Below, one piece after another: positions 54,611 to 63,800 of a DNA stretch of 64,000 bases. Positions within the stretch are counted from its first letter, which is position 1; each line of letters begins with the position of its first letter. The notes below the pieces were generated by a model. It saw only the letters and a list, made by a program, of their open reading frames with translations. It ran no database searches and was not told where the DNA came from. A program made the translations under genes and the position numbers. This stretch comes from Mucilaginibacter sp. dw_454 (GTDB lineage Bacteria > Bacteroidota > Bacteroidia > Sphingobacteriales > Sphingobacteriaceae), in assembly GCF_018449775.1 (NCBI RefSeq), contig NZ_JAAVVB010000004.1, positions 248,001-312,000 of the forward strand. Direction: 5' to 3'.

Positions 54611-55137
54611 TGAAGCTACGTACCTTGTTTTTATTGTCACAATTATTTATTCCGATGCTTTCAGTAGCTCAATATAAACCTGTTGAGTCCGCTTCTACGT
54701 TAACTTTCAATATCAGGAACCTGGGCTTTAATGTTGCCGGATCATTTAAAGGTTTTGATGGCCTGATCAATTTTGATCCCAGGAACCTAGCGGCCAGCAA
54801 TTTTGACGTGACCATTACCTCCGCTACTGTAAATACCGACAACAACTTGCGGGACAGCCACGTGCGCGATGAATTTTTTGAGGTAAAAACTTATCCAAAG
54901 ATTCGCCTGGCTTCAACCAAACTGGGTGGTAAAGATGGCAACTATGTTTTTACCGGGTTGTTAACTATCAAGTCGACTACCAAACCTATTAGTTTCCCCT
55001 TCACGGCTACAGAGGCAAACGACTCTTATCTGTTTAAAGGAGGTTTCAAGATTAAACGTAAAGATTTTGGTGTAGGCGGTACCAGTACCGTGTCTGACGA
55101 ATTAGAGGTTATTCTTAACGTAACAGCTAAGAAATGA
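54610..55137 (+). CDS. YceI family periplasmic lipid-binding protein
   Basis: The 175-residue protein has a signal peptide (ending MLSVAQ) and the YceI lipocalin-like barrel: STLTFNIRNLGFNVAGSFKG, FDVTITSATVNTDNNLRDSH and the C-terminal FKIKRKDFGVGGTSTVSDE. YceI proteins bind isoprenoid quinones or similar lipids, and many sit beside cytochromes. Here the start codon overlaps the phosphoesterase stop and its end overlaps the cytochrome start by 4 nt, so the three are translationally coupled. Confidence 0.93.
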   Translation: MKLRTLFLLSQLFIPMLSVAQYKPVESASTLTFNIRNLGFNVAGSFKGFDGLINFDPRNLAASNFDVTITSATVNTDNNLRDSHVRDEFFEVKTYPKIRLASTKLGGKDGNYVFTGLLTIKSTTKPISFPFTATEANDSYLFKGGFKIKRKDFGVGGTSTVSDELEVILNVTAKK

Positions 55138-55547
55138 AATTGAATAAAAAAGCGGCTGTGATATTGGGCGGCGTACTAAGTATAACAATAGCATCGGGGG
55201 CGGCGTTGCGGACGCCGCCTGAGCCGGCTCATTACACCAACTTAAAAGTATTGCCTAAAGATATCAGCTCAAAAGAGTTACAAAGTATCATGACCGATGA
55301 CTTTGAAGATGCCCTTGGCGTTAGCTGTGGCTTTTGCCACGCTAACAACGCCAACGGCCACGGGCTTGATTTTGCAAGCGATGCAAAAGCCGAAAAAGAA
55401 ATTACACGGGTAATGATGCGCATGACATTGGGCATCAGCAAAAAATACCTGAAGATAAAACACCCGCGGATAGGTAATAGCATGATGGTGGTGTCGTGCT
55501 ATACCTGTCACAAGGGTGCACCTTTCTCTGATGACGTGGCGAAATAG
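55134..55547 (+). CDS. Two-haem cytochrome c-like protein
   Basis: The 137-residue protein has an N-terminal signal anchor (AAVILGGVLSITIASGA) and two CxxCH haem motifs: CGFCH (about residues 61-65) and CYTCH (about 123-127). The KELQSIMTDDFEDALGVSCG segment between leader and first haem is typical of the small c-type cytochromes related to the photosynthetic reaction-centre cytochrome subunit that occur in Bacteroidota. It probably carries electrons in the periplasm. It is coupled to yceI by a 4-nt overlap and overlaps the following kinase gene. Confidence 0.9.
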   Translation: MKLNKKAAVILGGVLSITIASGAALRTPPEPAHYTNLKVLPKDISSKELQSIMTDDFEDALGVSCGFCHANNANGHGLDFASDAKAEKEITRVMMRMTLGISKKYLKIKHPRIGNSMMVVSCYTCHKGAPFSDDVAK

Positions 55548-56589
55548 TTCATATATTTATCAGCTTAAAATTTTGAATACTAAAAAGATAGCATATCACC
55601 TTGGGTTCTGGCTGCTGGCGTACCTGTTCTGGATATTTATATTCAGAAACGGCACGCTGGTGCTTACCCATAGCCTTACCATACAATTTTGTTACCTGGC
55701 GTTTATCTCGGCCAATTATTATTTTAATACGCTGTATAACATCCCCCAAAACCTCAATAAAAAATACTACTTAGGGTTTGGGATACTGTTTATTCTGGGG
55801 ATAATAGTTACGGCGCTGTTGCGCATACCGGTATCTAAATTTGTCACGATACACCTATTTAAAATAATCGGCGCACCATTTGACCCCGTAACTGTTTTTT
55901 ATAACTCGTTCGTCAACATATTTTTCTGGGTGGTGGTTATTGTCGCTGCCAAAATGATAACCGACCGCATGCGTTCGCAATTATACATCGAGCAGATAGA
56001 AAAAGAAAAAGCCACTAACGAGTTGAACTTTTTGCGGGCACAGTTCAATCCGCACTTTTTGTTTAATTCTATCAACTCCATTTATGGGCATATTGATAAA
56101 TCGAACAAAGAGGCCCGCGAGATGCTGTTGGTGCTATCAGAAATGCTGCGCTACCAGTTGTATGAATGTAACGTCGAGGAGATCTCGCTCGATCGCGAGA
56201 TCAATTATGTAAGCAATTACATTGCTATGCAAAGGGGCCGTATTGACGAACGTGTAAAAGTTAATTTTTGTGCCGATGAGGTTGACGGGCAGCCAAACAT
56301 AGCACCTTTACTGCTCATTACTTTTGTGGAGAATGCTTTTAAATACGTAGGCTTTAATGAGGACAGGCCCAACCTGGTAGAGATATCTTTGCGCTACGCG
56401 GATGATAAGCTGATTTTTAAAGTATTTAACACCAAGGATAGCTACATCAACCATACCGAAGGCTCATCAGGGCTGGGGATAGCCAATACTAAGCGTCGTT
56501 TAGAGATTTTGTATCCCAACAGGCATGAGCTAAAGATCAATAATGACGAGAAGAATTACGAGGTTGAACTGACATTGGAAAAACTATGA
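55531..56589 (+). CDS. LytS/YehU family sensor histidine kinase
   Basis: From the ATG at 55531 the protein has 352 residues. It has about four membrane helices (residues 20-145), then the His-kinase domain (NELNFLRAQFNPHFLFNSIN with the phosphoacceptor His) and an ATPase domain with the N box (LLITFVENAFKY) and GSSGLGIANTKRRLEI. There is no extracytoplasmic sensor domain of note. The start overlaps the cytochrome gene by 17 nt; a TTG at 55573 just after the cytochrome stop is an alternative start. It overlaps its LytTR regulator by 4 nt. The signal is unknown. Confidence 0.9.
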   Translation: MTWRNSSYIYQLKILNTKKIAYHLGFWLLAYLFWIFIFRNGTLVLTHSLTIQFCYLAFISANYYFNTLYNIPQNLNKKYYLGFGILFILGIIVTALLRIPVSKFVTIHLFKIIGAPFDPVTVFYNSFVNIFFWVVVIVAAKMITDRMRSQLYIEQIEKEKATNELNFLRAQFNPHFLFNSINSIYGHIDKSNKEAREMLLVLSEMLRYQLYECNVEEISLDREINYVSNYIAMQRGRIDERVKVNFCADEVDGQPNIAPLLLITFVENAFKYVGFNEDRPNLVEISLRYADDKLIFKVFNTKDSYINHTEGSSGLGIANTKRRLEILYPNRHELKINNDEKNYEVELTLEKL

Positions 56590-57311
56590 AGCTGAACTGC
56601 ATCATCATAGACGACGAGCCTATTGCCCGCAAGCTCTTGCAGGAATATCTCGAAGAGACCGATTTCCTGGTATTGGCTGGCACCGCCGAAAACCCGGTTA
56701 AAGCAACAGCCTTATTAAATGATAACGAGGTGGACCTGATATTCCTAGACATTAACATGCCTAAAATGAATGGCCTGCAGTTTTTGCGATCTACCAATAT
56801 ATTACCCATGGTGATCATGACCACCGCTTATGGCCAATATGCGCTGGATGGCTTTGAGCTATCGGTTGTTGATTACCTGGTAAAACCGTTTTCGCTGGCG
56901 CGATTTTTAAAAGCTGCGCAAAAGGCGCTGGAGTTAAAGACGTTGCGTAACAAGCCTTCATCCGCAGAAAAAGAAAAACCTGCTGCCGACCATTTCTTTG
57001 TTAAATGCGATGGCAAAATAGAACGTGTTGCGTATAATGATTTGCTTTATGTAGAGGCTATGGCTAACTATGTTACGTTGTACACCACCGGCAAAAAACT
57101 GGTAGCTTACCTAACCATTAAAGGCATTGAAGAAAAACTGCCTGCCGACAAGTTTTTGAAAGTGCACAAAAGCTATATTGTTAATACCGATAAGATCAAA
57201 ACCATTGAGGGCAATATGCTCAATATTGAAGGCACCAAGATAACCGTAGGGCAAAGTTTTTATGAGCCGGTATTGGATAGGTTGTTGAAGGATAAGTTGT
57301 TTAAGCGATAA
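56586..57311 (+). CDS. LytTR family response regulator
   Basis: The 241-residue protein has a receiver domain (CIIIDDEPIARKLLQEYLEE; the phospho-acceptor Asp in DLIFLDINMPKMNG; the Lys in VDYLVKPFSLARF) and a C-terminal LytTR DNA-binding domain (about 140-241, RVAYNDLLYVEAMANYVTLY and FLKVHKSYIVN). It is the partner of the kinase just upstream. The target genes are unknown, but the shared operon makes the phosphoesterase-YceI-cytochrome genes candidates. Confidence 0.95.
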   Translation: MKLNCIIIDDEPIARKLLQEYLEETDFLVLAGTAENPVKATALLNDNEVDLIFLDINMPKMNGLQFLRSTNILPMVIMTTAYGQYALDGFELSVVDYLVKPFSLARFLKAAQKALELKTLRNKPSSAEKEKPAADHFFVKCDGKIERVAYNDLLYVEAMANYVTLYTTGKKLVAYLTIKGIEEKLPADKFLKVHKSYIVNTDKIKTIEGNMLNIEGTKITVGQSFYEPVLDRLLKDKLFKR

Positions 57312-57323
57312 AATTCGCAGACG

Positions 57324-57357
57324 GTGTCATGCTGAGGCACTCGAAGTATGAGCGCAG
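57324..57357. repeat. Partial dispersed repeat (GTGTCATGCTGAGGCACTCGAAG)
   Basis: Resembles the left part of the element at 60632-60725 (GTGTCATGCTGAACTCGTCGAAG) but no right inverted arm is seen. Confidence 0.5.
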
Positions 57358-57413
57358 AGGCCAACATCGCCACAAAAATATCGACATCTTAACCCGTAGC
57401 TAGTAAACAACAA

Positions 57414-57491
57414 TTGTCATTGCGAGGAGGGACGACGAAGCAATCGCGAACTTTTCTCCTTGCGATTGCCACGCTGCGCTCGCAATGACAA
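57414..57491. repeat. Dispersed inverted-repeat element (TTGTCATTGCGAG), copy B
   Basis: The same perfect 13-bp terminal inverted repeats as copy A: TTGTCATTGCGAG (57414-57426) and CTCGCAATGACAA (57479-57491). The interior (GACGAAGCAATCGC, CTTGCGATTGCCACGCTGCG) matches copy A in reverse orientation. It lies between the convergent LytTR and dipeptidase genes. Confidence 0.85.
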
Positions 57492-57518
57492 AAATGGCAG
57501 GCAATGACGTAGTGGTTA

Positions 57519-58589
57519 TTACGCCCAGGCATTGCGCAGAAAGCGCAGCCAATTACCATGCATCATGTTGTCGATATCATGACTGGTGTAGCCCCGTTTT
57601 GCCAAGAGGTTTGGCATATTTTGTAAATCGGCAATAGTTTCCAAGTCATAGGGGCATTGCTCCCGCCCGAAGGCGCCATCCAGGTCAGAACCAATACCCA
57701 CGTGTAGTGTATTACCGGCTAGCTGACAAATATGATCTATATGATCAACCATTACCTCCAAATTGCAATTCATCCCTTCAGGGGTCGACACCCCTCTTAC
57801 CCAGCCCGGCACCATCATCCAGGCATCCAACGCCGCGCCAATTACAGCCCCGCGATCTATCAGTGCTTTGATCTGCTCGTCGCTGTATTGACGGTTATGA
57901 TTCACCAGTGCGCGGCAGTTATTATGACTGGCCCAAACGTTACCGTTAAAATGGTCGAGCGCCTCCCAAAAGCTATCGTCGCATAAATGCGTGGCATCGA
58001 GAATGATATTCAGTCGCTCCATTTCTTTGAGCAGCCCATGGCCTTTCGGCCCCATAAAACCAGTGGCGTCTGTACCCTGCGCGTACCTGCCCGGTCCGTA
58101 ATGCGCCGGGCCAACCGCACGCAACCCATACTGGTAAGCGCGCTCCAAGTGCCCAACTGTGACCAGCGAATCCGCACCTTCCAAACTCAGGATATAACCA
58201 ACTGGCTTTTGTGAATTATCGTCCCCATCGCCCCAAACTTTCAAATGGTTCTCAAGTGTGGTCAGATCATGGACCTGCGTCATTTCGCCCACGTCTTCCA
58301 TGGTTTTGTACCAGGCCACCTGCCCTTGTGTTTGCGCCCAGGCTTGTTCGGGCGAATGCCATCCGGGTAAATGATTATCAGGAGCGACATATCTTGCTAT
58401 CTGCGTAGCTATTACTAAGCCGATGTTACCCCGACGCAATTCGGGCAAACTCACTACAGCTTTAGCACGATCAGGCTTATCATTCAGGCCAACCTCGCGG
58501 GCGTTAATGGCGGCAACAGGCTGCGTTAAGTCGCGGTTCCATTCCAGCGCGTTCATACTTAGGTCGAGGTGGGCGTCGATGATAAACAT
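57519..58589 (-). CDS. Membrane-dipeptidase family (M19) metallopeptidase
   Basis: From the ATG at 58589 the protein has 356 residues. Motifs of the renal-dipeptidase family are present: FIIDAHLDLSMN (HxD metal ligands), YILSLEGADSL (bridging Glu), NIILDATHLCDD (His), VWASHNNCRAL (His) and IGSDLDGAFG (Asp). There is no signal peptide, so it is cytoplasmic. Members hydrolyse dipeptides, including L-D or D-D types. An upstream in-frame start would overlap the preceding gene and is not used. It is the last gene of an operon with a D-threonine-aldolase-like enzyme (6-nt gap) and RidA. Confidence 0.93.
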   Translation of the reverse strand: MFIIDAHLDLSMNALEWNRDLTQPVAAINAREVGLNDKPDRAKAVVSLPELRRGNIGLVIATQIARYVAPDNHLPGWHSPEQAWAQTQGQVAWYKTMEDVGEMTQVHDLTTLENHLKVWGDGDDNSQKPVGYILSLEGADSLVTVGHLERAYQYGLRAVGPAHYGPGRYAQGTDATGFMGPKGHGLLKEMERLNIILDATHLCDDSFWEALDHFNGNVWASHNNCRALVNHNRQYSDEQIKALIDRGAVIGAALDAWMMVPGWVRGVSTPEGMNCNLEVMVDHIDHICQLAGNTLHVGIGSDLDGAFGREQCPYDLETIADLQNMPNLLAKRGYTSHDIDNMMHGNWLRFLRNAWA

Positions 58590-58594
58590 AGTAT

Positions 58595-59698
58595 CTAGAT
58601 ATTGATCTTGCGGTCGCGGGCTATGGTTAGCCACTCGCCGCTGGTTTTGTTGTTTTGAATAGTAATGGCGCGCTCATACAGCGCAACCGTTGGGCAGATA
58701 TGGTGCGGCACACCGTACAGCACGTCGCCTACTTTACAATTGTGATTGGCTCCGGCTTCGAGCACTAAATGCTCTTCGCTGTGGCTTACGGGTTGGAGTT
58801 GAGGTGAGTTCAGAAAAGTGACCCGCTTGTCCAGCACATTCTCAGAAGCAACCGACTTATGCCCCAAATCAACACAGATCTTGGTATCATCAGGCAAAGA
58901 AACAATCCTGGCTACCACCAAAGCAGTAGGCAAAAAGGTCTGTTCTCCAAGCTCCTTGCCATAGCCGCTATCCCAATAAATAAAGGTGCCGGGGCTGCAT
59001 TCTACACCTTTGCGTTTGGCATGTATCGGAAAAGTTGGCGAGCCGCCTGCTATAACAACAGGGTCAATGCCCGATTGATGTAATTCGGCAATCAACTCTT
59101 CAACCAGCTTAAATGCGGCATTGCATTGTTGCTTACGAATGTCGAGGTCTTCATTATGAATATGGCCATCATAGGCATGCAGGCCGATAACCTTCACGGC
59201 TTGCAACAACTCGCATCGCTCATATAAAACAAAAGCCTTTTGCGGGGCTATGCCTGAGCGGTTCATACCGACATTCAGGTCGATATAGACATTTAGGGTT
59301 ACTTGTTCTGCTAACGCGATTTTGTCTATCGTTGTCGCGGCCTCATAGTTATCAACCAGGCAGCTAAACTGAGTATCCGGGTATTGCTTAATCAGCGCAA
59401 CCAGCCGCTTAATTTTAGGTCCAATCGGCTGATAAGCCAGCAGCACATCCGGCGCTTTACAAAGGGCCAGCATTTCGGCTTCGGCAATGGTAGCGCATTT
59501 GAATTTGCGGATACCGGCATCCATACACAACTGCGTAGCCTCTTTGCACTTATGCGTTTTCACATGCGGCCTTAGCCGGTCCACATCATCAATAGCGGCT
59601 ACCAGCGTGGCAATGTTTTGCTTTACCCTATCGGGATAAACAACCAGTGCCGGGGTGTCCAGCTCATTGATATTTGCTATGTCAAACCAGTTGGCCAT
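58595..59698 (-). CDS. PLP-dependent D-threonine aldolase / D-serine dehydratase-like protein
   Basis: From the ATG at 59698 the protein has 367 residues. It has an alanine-racemase-type N-terminal barrel with the PLP Lys in RLRPHVKTHKCKEAT, and GGSPTFPIHAKRKGVECSPG in the middle. A C-terminal metal-site domain is seen as EEHLVLEAG...VGDVLYGVPHHICPTVALYE. This is the D-threonine aldolase/D-serine dehydratase fold. It would split or deaminate D-hydroxy amino acids. It lies between RidA and an M19 dipeptidase, consistent with breakdown of D-amino-acid peptides. Confidence 0.92.
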   Translation of the reverse strand: MANWFDIANINELDTPALVVYPDRVKQNIATLVAAIDDVDRLRPHVKTHKCKEATQLCMDAGIRKFKCATIAEAEMLALCKAPDVLLAYQPIGPKIKRLVALIKQYPDTQFSCLVDNYEAATTIDKIALAEQVTLNVYIDLNVGMNRSGIAPQKAFVLYERCELLQAVKVIGLHAYDGHIHNEDLDIRKQQCNAAFKLVEELIAELHQSGIDPVVIAGGSPTFPIHAKRKGVECSPGTFIYWDSGYGKELGEQTFLPTALVVARIVSLPDDTKICVDLGHKSVASENVLDKRVTFLNSPQLQPVSHSEEHLVLEAGANHNCKVGDVLYGVPHHICPTVALYERAITIQNNKTSGEWLTIARDRKINI

Positions 59699-59705
59699 GG
59701 TGTTG

Positions 59706-60173
59706 TTATTGCTCCAGTTCGAACATCGCTTCAATCTCTACCGGGATATTGTCGGGCAATGAGCCAAAGCCCACCGCGCTGCGCACGCCGATGCCGTACT
59801 CGGTACCCCAAACCTGCGCAAACAATTCACTGCAGCCATTGATAATGTAGGGATGCTTTTCAAACTCGGGCGTACAGTTAACCATCCCCAGCACCTTGAT
59901 TACCCGTTTTACCTTGTTCAGGCTACCCAGGTTGGTTTTGATGGTTGACAGGATAGCCAGGCCCACTTGTCTCGCGGCCAGTTTGCCTTGTTCCATATCC
60001 ATATCGGCACCAATGCGGCCAATGATCAGGCTTTTATCATCCTGTACGGTGCCGTGGCCCGATACGTACAGGTATTTACCATCTATTAAATAAGGTTTAT
60101 AAACCCCAAGCGGCGCAGGTGCCGGCGGCAGGTTCAAGCCCGTTTGGGCGAAGTTTTCGTCTGGTGTGCTCAT
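59706..60173 (-). CDS. RidA family enamine/imine deaminase
   Basis: The 155-residue protein has a YjgF/RidA fold: LPPAPAPLGVYKPYLIDGKY at the start, LYVSGHGTVQDDKSLIIGRI, and GVRSAVGFGSLPDNIPVEIE at the end with the conserved Arg. It hydrolyses the 2-aminoacrylate-type intermediates made by PLP enzymes, fitting its place directly before a PLP-dependent enzyme (7-nt gap). It heads a three-gene operon. The length is about 25 residues more than typical RidA, owing to an N-terminal addition typical of the YjgH/UK114-like branch. Confidence 0.93.
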   Translation of the reverse strand: MSTPDENFAQTGLNLPPAPAPLGVYKPYLIDGKYLYVSGHGTVQDDKSLIIGRIGADMDMEQGKLAARQVGLAILSTIKTNLGSLNKVKRVIKVLGMVNCTPEFEKHPYIINGCSELFAQVWGTEYGIGVRSAVGFGSLPDNIPVEIEAMFELEQ

Positions 60174-60285
60174 GTTGTGTTTTGGTCGATGTATAATCGG
60201 CTAATGCGAAGTTAATTATTTTGGCTAAAGCCGATGTCGGTTTTGTTGATTATCCGTCGGCTAAAGCCGACGGCAATGAAAGCAC

Positions 60286-60476
60286 CCTCTTTCCGCCGGG
60301 GTGGCCTTGCGCGGTTCCCCTCTTTCCGACGAAGTCGAAGAGAGGGTCGCGCCCGCCATTGCGGGCCGCGGGGTGAGTCGACGGCGCGCGTTCACCTGCC
60401 AAGCGAGGACTCACCCGGTCTACGCTTCGCTGGACCACCCTCTCTCTTCGCCTGCGGCGGAAAGAGGGTTGTTTGA
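60286..60476. repeat. Compound dispersed repeat (contains copy 2 of the 59-nt block)
   Basis: It begins with ACCCTCTTTCCGCC and ends with GGCGGAAAGAGGGTT, a long imperfect inverted pair. It contains CTTTCCGACGAAGTCGAAGAG and the block 60407-60467 that matches 49903-49961. No gene is seen. Confidence 0.7.
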
Positions 60477-60631
60477 ACATGTTGTTTTGTTTCAATTAAG
60501 TGTTCAACATCCGAAACAAGTGAAACAGTAAACCTAGCCAACCAATTGATATCTAATTAAATACAAATTCGCAGTGAAACAGAATGAAACACTATTTCAG
60601 ACCTTTAAGTCATTTTTTGTTTCACGACAGA

Positions 60632-60725
60632 GGGTGTCATGCTGAACTCGTCGAAGCATGTGGGTAAAGCCCAATAACGTACGACAGGCCTACGCTCACC
60701 CATCGACAGGCTCAGGGTGACACCC
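60632..60725. repeat. Dispersed inverted-repeat element (GGGTGTCA ... TGACACCC)
   Basis: GGGTGTCA (60632-60639) and TGACACCC (60718-60725) are perfect terminal arms. Inside, CTGAACTCGTCGA and TCGACAGGCTCAG extend the pairing. The remaining parts of the gene-free stretch 60174-60846 show no gene. Confidence 0.7.
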
Positions 60726-60770
60726 ATTTTTTGCAAGACAGTACAGGATGGATTTAAAATCTACTAACTT

Positions 60771-60778
60771 TATGTTTG
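60771..60778 (+). promoter_or_regulatory. -7 element (TATGTTTG) for the GH106-like gene
   Basis: An exact TAnnTTTG match 68 nt before the ATG. Confidence 0.5.
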
Positions 60779-60846
60779 TTAAGCTGTGCCTTACCAATGC
60801 ATAGTTTTTTATATAAACCAATTAAAATCTACTTAAATCATTATAA

Positions 60847-63800
60847 ATGCGCTTAAACAGAGCTATTTTATCCAATCTTTTTTTTGCCGGTCTATTAGCA
60901 ATAACTTTTAATGTTAATGCCCAGGTTGTCGCTGTGCCTGATGCATCGCTGCCAAACTTTAAATCTATCGAAACCGGTTTCATTACCGTGCCCGATAATA
61001 TCCAAACCAGCGTTTATTGGTACTGGCTGTCAGACAATATCTCTAAAGAGGGGGTGGTAAAAGACCTCGAGGCGATGAAACGCGTGGGTATTACCCGCGC
61101 CTTTATAGGCAATATTGGTATCGACGATATGCCCTTTGGTAAGGTCAAGATCTTTACGCCTGAATGGTGGGATATCCTGCACACCGCGTTAAAAACAGCC
61201 ACCCGTTTAAATATAGATATCGGTTTGTTCAACAGTCCGGGTTGGAGCCAATCCGGCGGGCCATGGGTTAAGCCAGGGCAAGCTATGCGTTATTTGACCT
61301 CGTCGCAAACGCGGGTTACCGGTCCGCTGGCTTATAGCCAGGTTTTGCCGAAGCCTATTGATGTCTTCCAGGATGTACGGGTAATTGCCTACCCCGTAGC
61401 AGCTGATTATAATGCATCTATCACCGATTTAAAGCCAACACTGTCTTCAACTCCACAGATTGATGCGCTGAATAATTTAACAGATGACAACGAGGCTACT
61501 ACCGTAACTATTCCCCGCGGACAGCCGTTTTCTTTTAATATTTCGGCCCCGCAGCAATTTACCGCACGCAGCCTGGTAATCGTTCCCGGTCATGAGGGTT
61601 TTAGTTTTTCGGGCGATATCGAAGCAAAGGTTAACGGCGAATACACCATCATCAAACATTTTTCTATCGACAGGGGCAATACCGCGCTTAATGTAGGTTT
61701 CTCCCCTTTCGGCCCGGTTGCTGTATCTATTCCGGCAACTACAGCTAATGATTTCCGGGTGGTTTTTAATCGGGTATCCAACAACTGCAAGATCGCCGAG
61801 ATCAAATTATCAGCAACGCCGGTCGTTGAAAATTATATCGAGAAAACCGAAGCTAAAATGTGGCCCACACCGCATCCTTTTTGGGATGCCTATCAATGGG
61901 TACCTCAACCGGTTATCGACAATAATAAATATGTAATTGATCCTACCAAAGTGATCGACATTACTAAATACATGGCTGCCGATGGCACGTTGAAATGGAA
62001 CGTACCAGCCGGTAACTGGATCATTGAGCGCAGCGGCATGACACCAACCGGTGTAAAAAACTCGCCGGCTACGCCTGAGGGTACCGGCCTGGAAGCCGAC
62101 AAGATGAGTACTAAGCACATCGCTGCTCACTTTGATGCTTTTTTGGGCGAAATTCAGCGCCGTATCCCGGCCGAAGACCGCAAGAGCTGGAAAGTTACCG
62201 TTGAGGACAGCTACGAAACCGGCGGTCAAAACTGGACAGACGAGTTGATTAATGAATTTAAGCAAGCGTACCATTATGATCCGGTGCCTTTTATCCCCGT
62301 AATGCAAGGCAAAGTTGTGGGCAGCGAAGATCAGTCAGACCGTTTTCTTTGGGATCTGCGTCGTTTAATTGCCGACGATGTATCCTATAAATACGTGGGC
62401 GGCCTGCGCGACATCAGCCATAAACATGGTTTGACGACCTGGTTGGAGAACTACGGCCACTGGGGTTATCCGGGCGAGTTTTTACAATACGGCGGACAAA
62501 GCGATGAGATTGGCGGCGAGTTTTGGAGCGAGGGCGATTTGGGCGATATCGAAAATAAAGCAGCCTCCTCATCGGCACATATTTATGGGAAAACTAAGGT
62601 ATCCGCCGAATCATTCACCGCTGCCGGCGATGCCTTTTGGCGCTATCCCGCCATGTTTAAAAAACGTGGCGATCGCTTTTTTACCGAAGGCATTAACAAT
62701 ACCTTACTCCACGTCTACATAGAACAACCTACTGACAAAGCACCGGGAATTGATACCTGGTTTGGCGTAGAGTTTAACCGACTGAACACCTGGTTCTTTG
62801 ACATGGACGTATTTCTGAAATACAGCAAACGTTGTAACCTAATGCTGCAGCAAGGTATTTACGCGGCAGACGTAGCCTACTTTATTGGTGAGGACGCACC
62901 AAAAATGACCGGTATTACCGACCCTGCCTTACCGCAAGGCTATTCGTACGACTACATCAATGGCGAAGTGCTTAAAAACCGCATCACCGTTAAAAACGGC
63001 AAATTAACGCTGCCAAATGGCATTAACTACAGCATACTGGTATTGCCAAAACTGGAAACCATACGCCCGGAATTATTGGCTAAAATCAAGGACCTGGTAG
63101 CACAAGGCGCAGTAATTCTAGGACCTAAACCTAGTCGCTCGCCAAGTTTGCAAGGGTTCCCTTTAGCTGATAAACAAGTGCAAAAGTTAGCTGGCCAGCT
63201 TTGGGGCAATATTGATGGCGTTAACGTACGCGTAAACCGTTATGGCAAAGGCATGGTGATTTCGGGCATGAGTATGCAGCAAGCACTTAAGCTGGTAAAA
63301 GTTATTCCGGATGCTAAGATCACGCAAAGCGATTCGATATTATTTATCCATCGTCAGTTAAAAGACGGTTCTATTTATTTTATTTCTAACCAGAGAACCA
63401 GCACGGTAAATATTTCGCCTAAATTCCGCATCACCGGCAAACAGCCGGAGTTATGGGATGCCGTAACCGGCGACAGGCGCGATCTCCCATCATATTATCA
63501 AGCCAACGGCACCACTACTGTTCCGATGAAACTCGCTCCTTATGAAAGTGCATTTATCGTGTTCCGCAAGGCGGGCATGAAGCGGGATACCAGCCGTTCA
63601 AATTATCCGCGTGCTACGGCATCTATCGCTATCGATCAACCGTGGACGGTAAATTTTGACAGCAAAATGCGCGGTCCGGCAAACCCGGTAACGTTCGAGA
63701 ATTTAACAGATTGGTCGCAAAGCGCTAATGATAGCATTAAATATTATTCGGGCACCGCTTTTTATCACAATAGCTTTAATATTGCTACTTTAGTAAAAGG

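Noticed and set aside
60234..60531. Several overlapping open frames of 76-81 codons on both strands
   Set aside because: They lie within GC-rich inverted-repeat elements and have Arg/Pro/Ser-rich content with no family resemblance.
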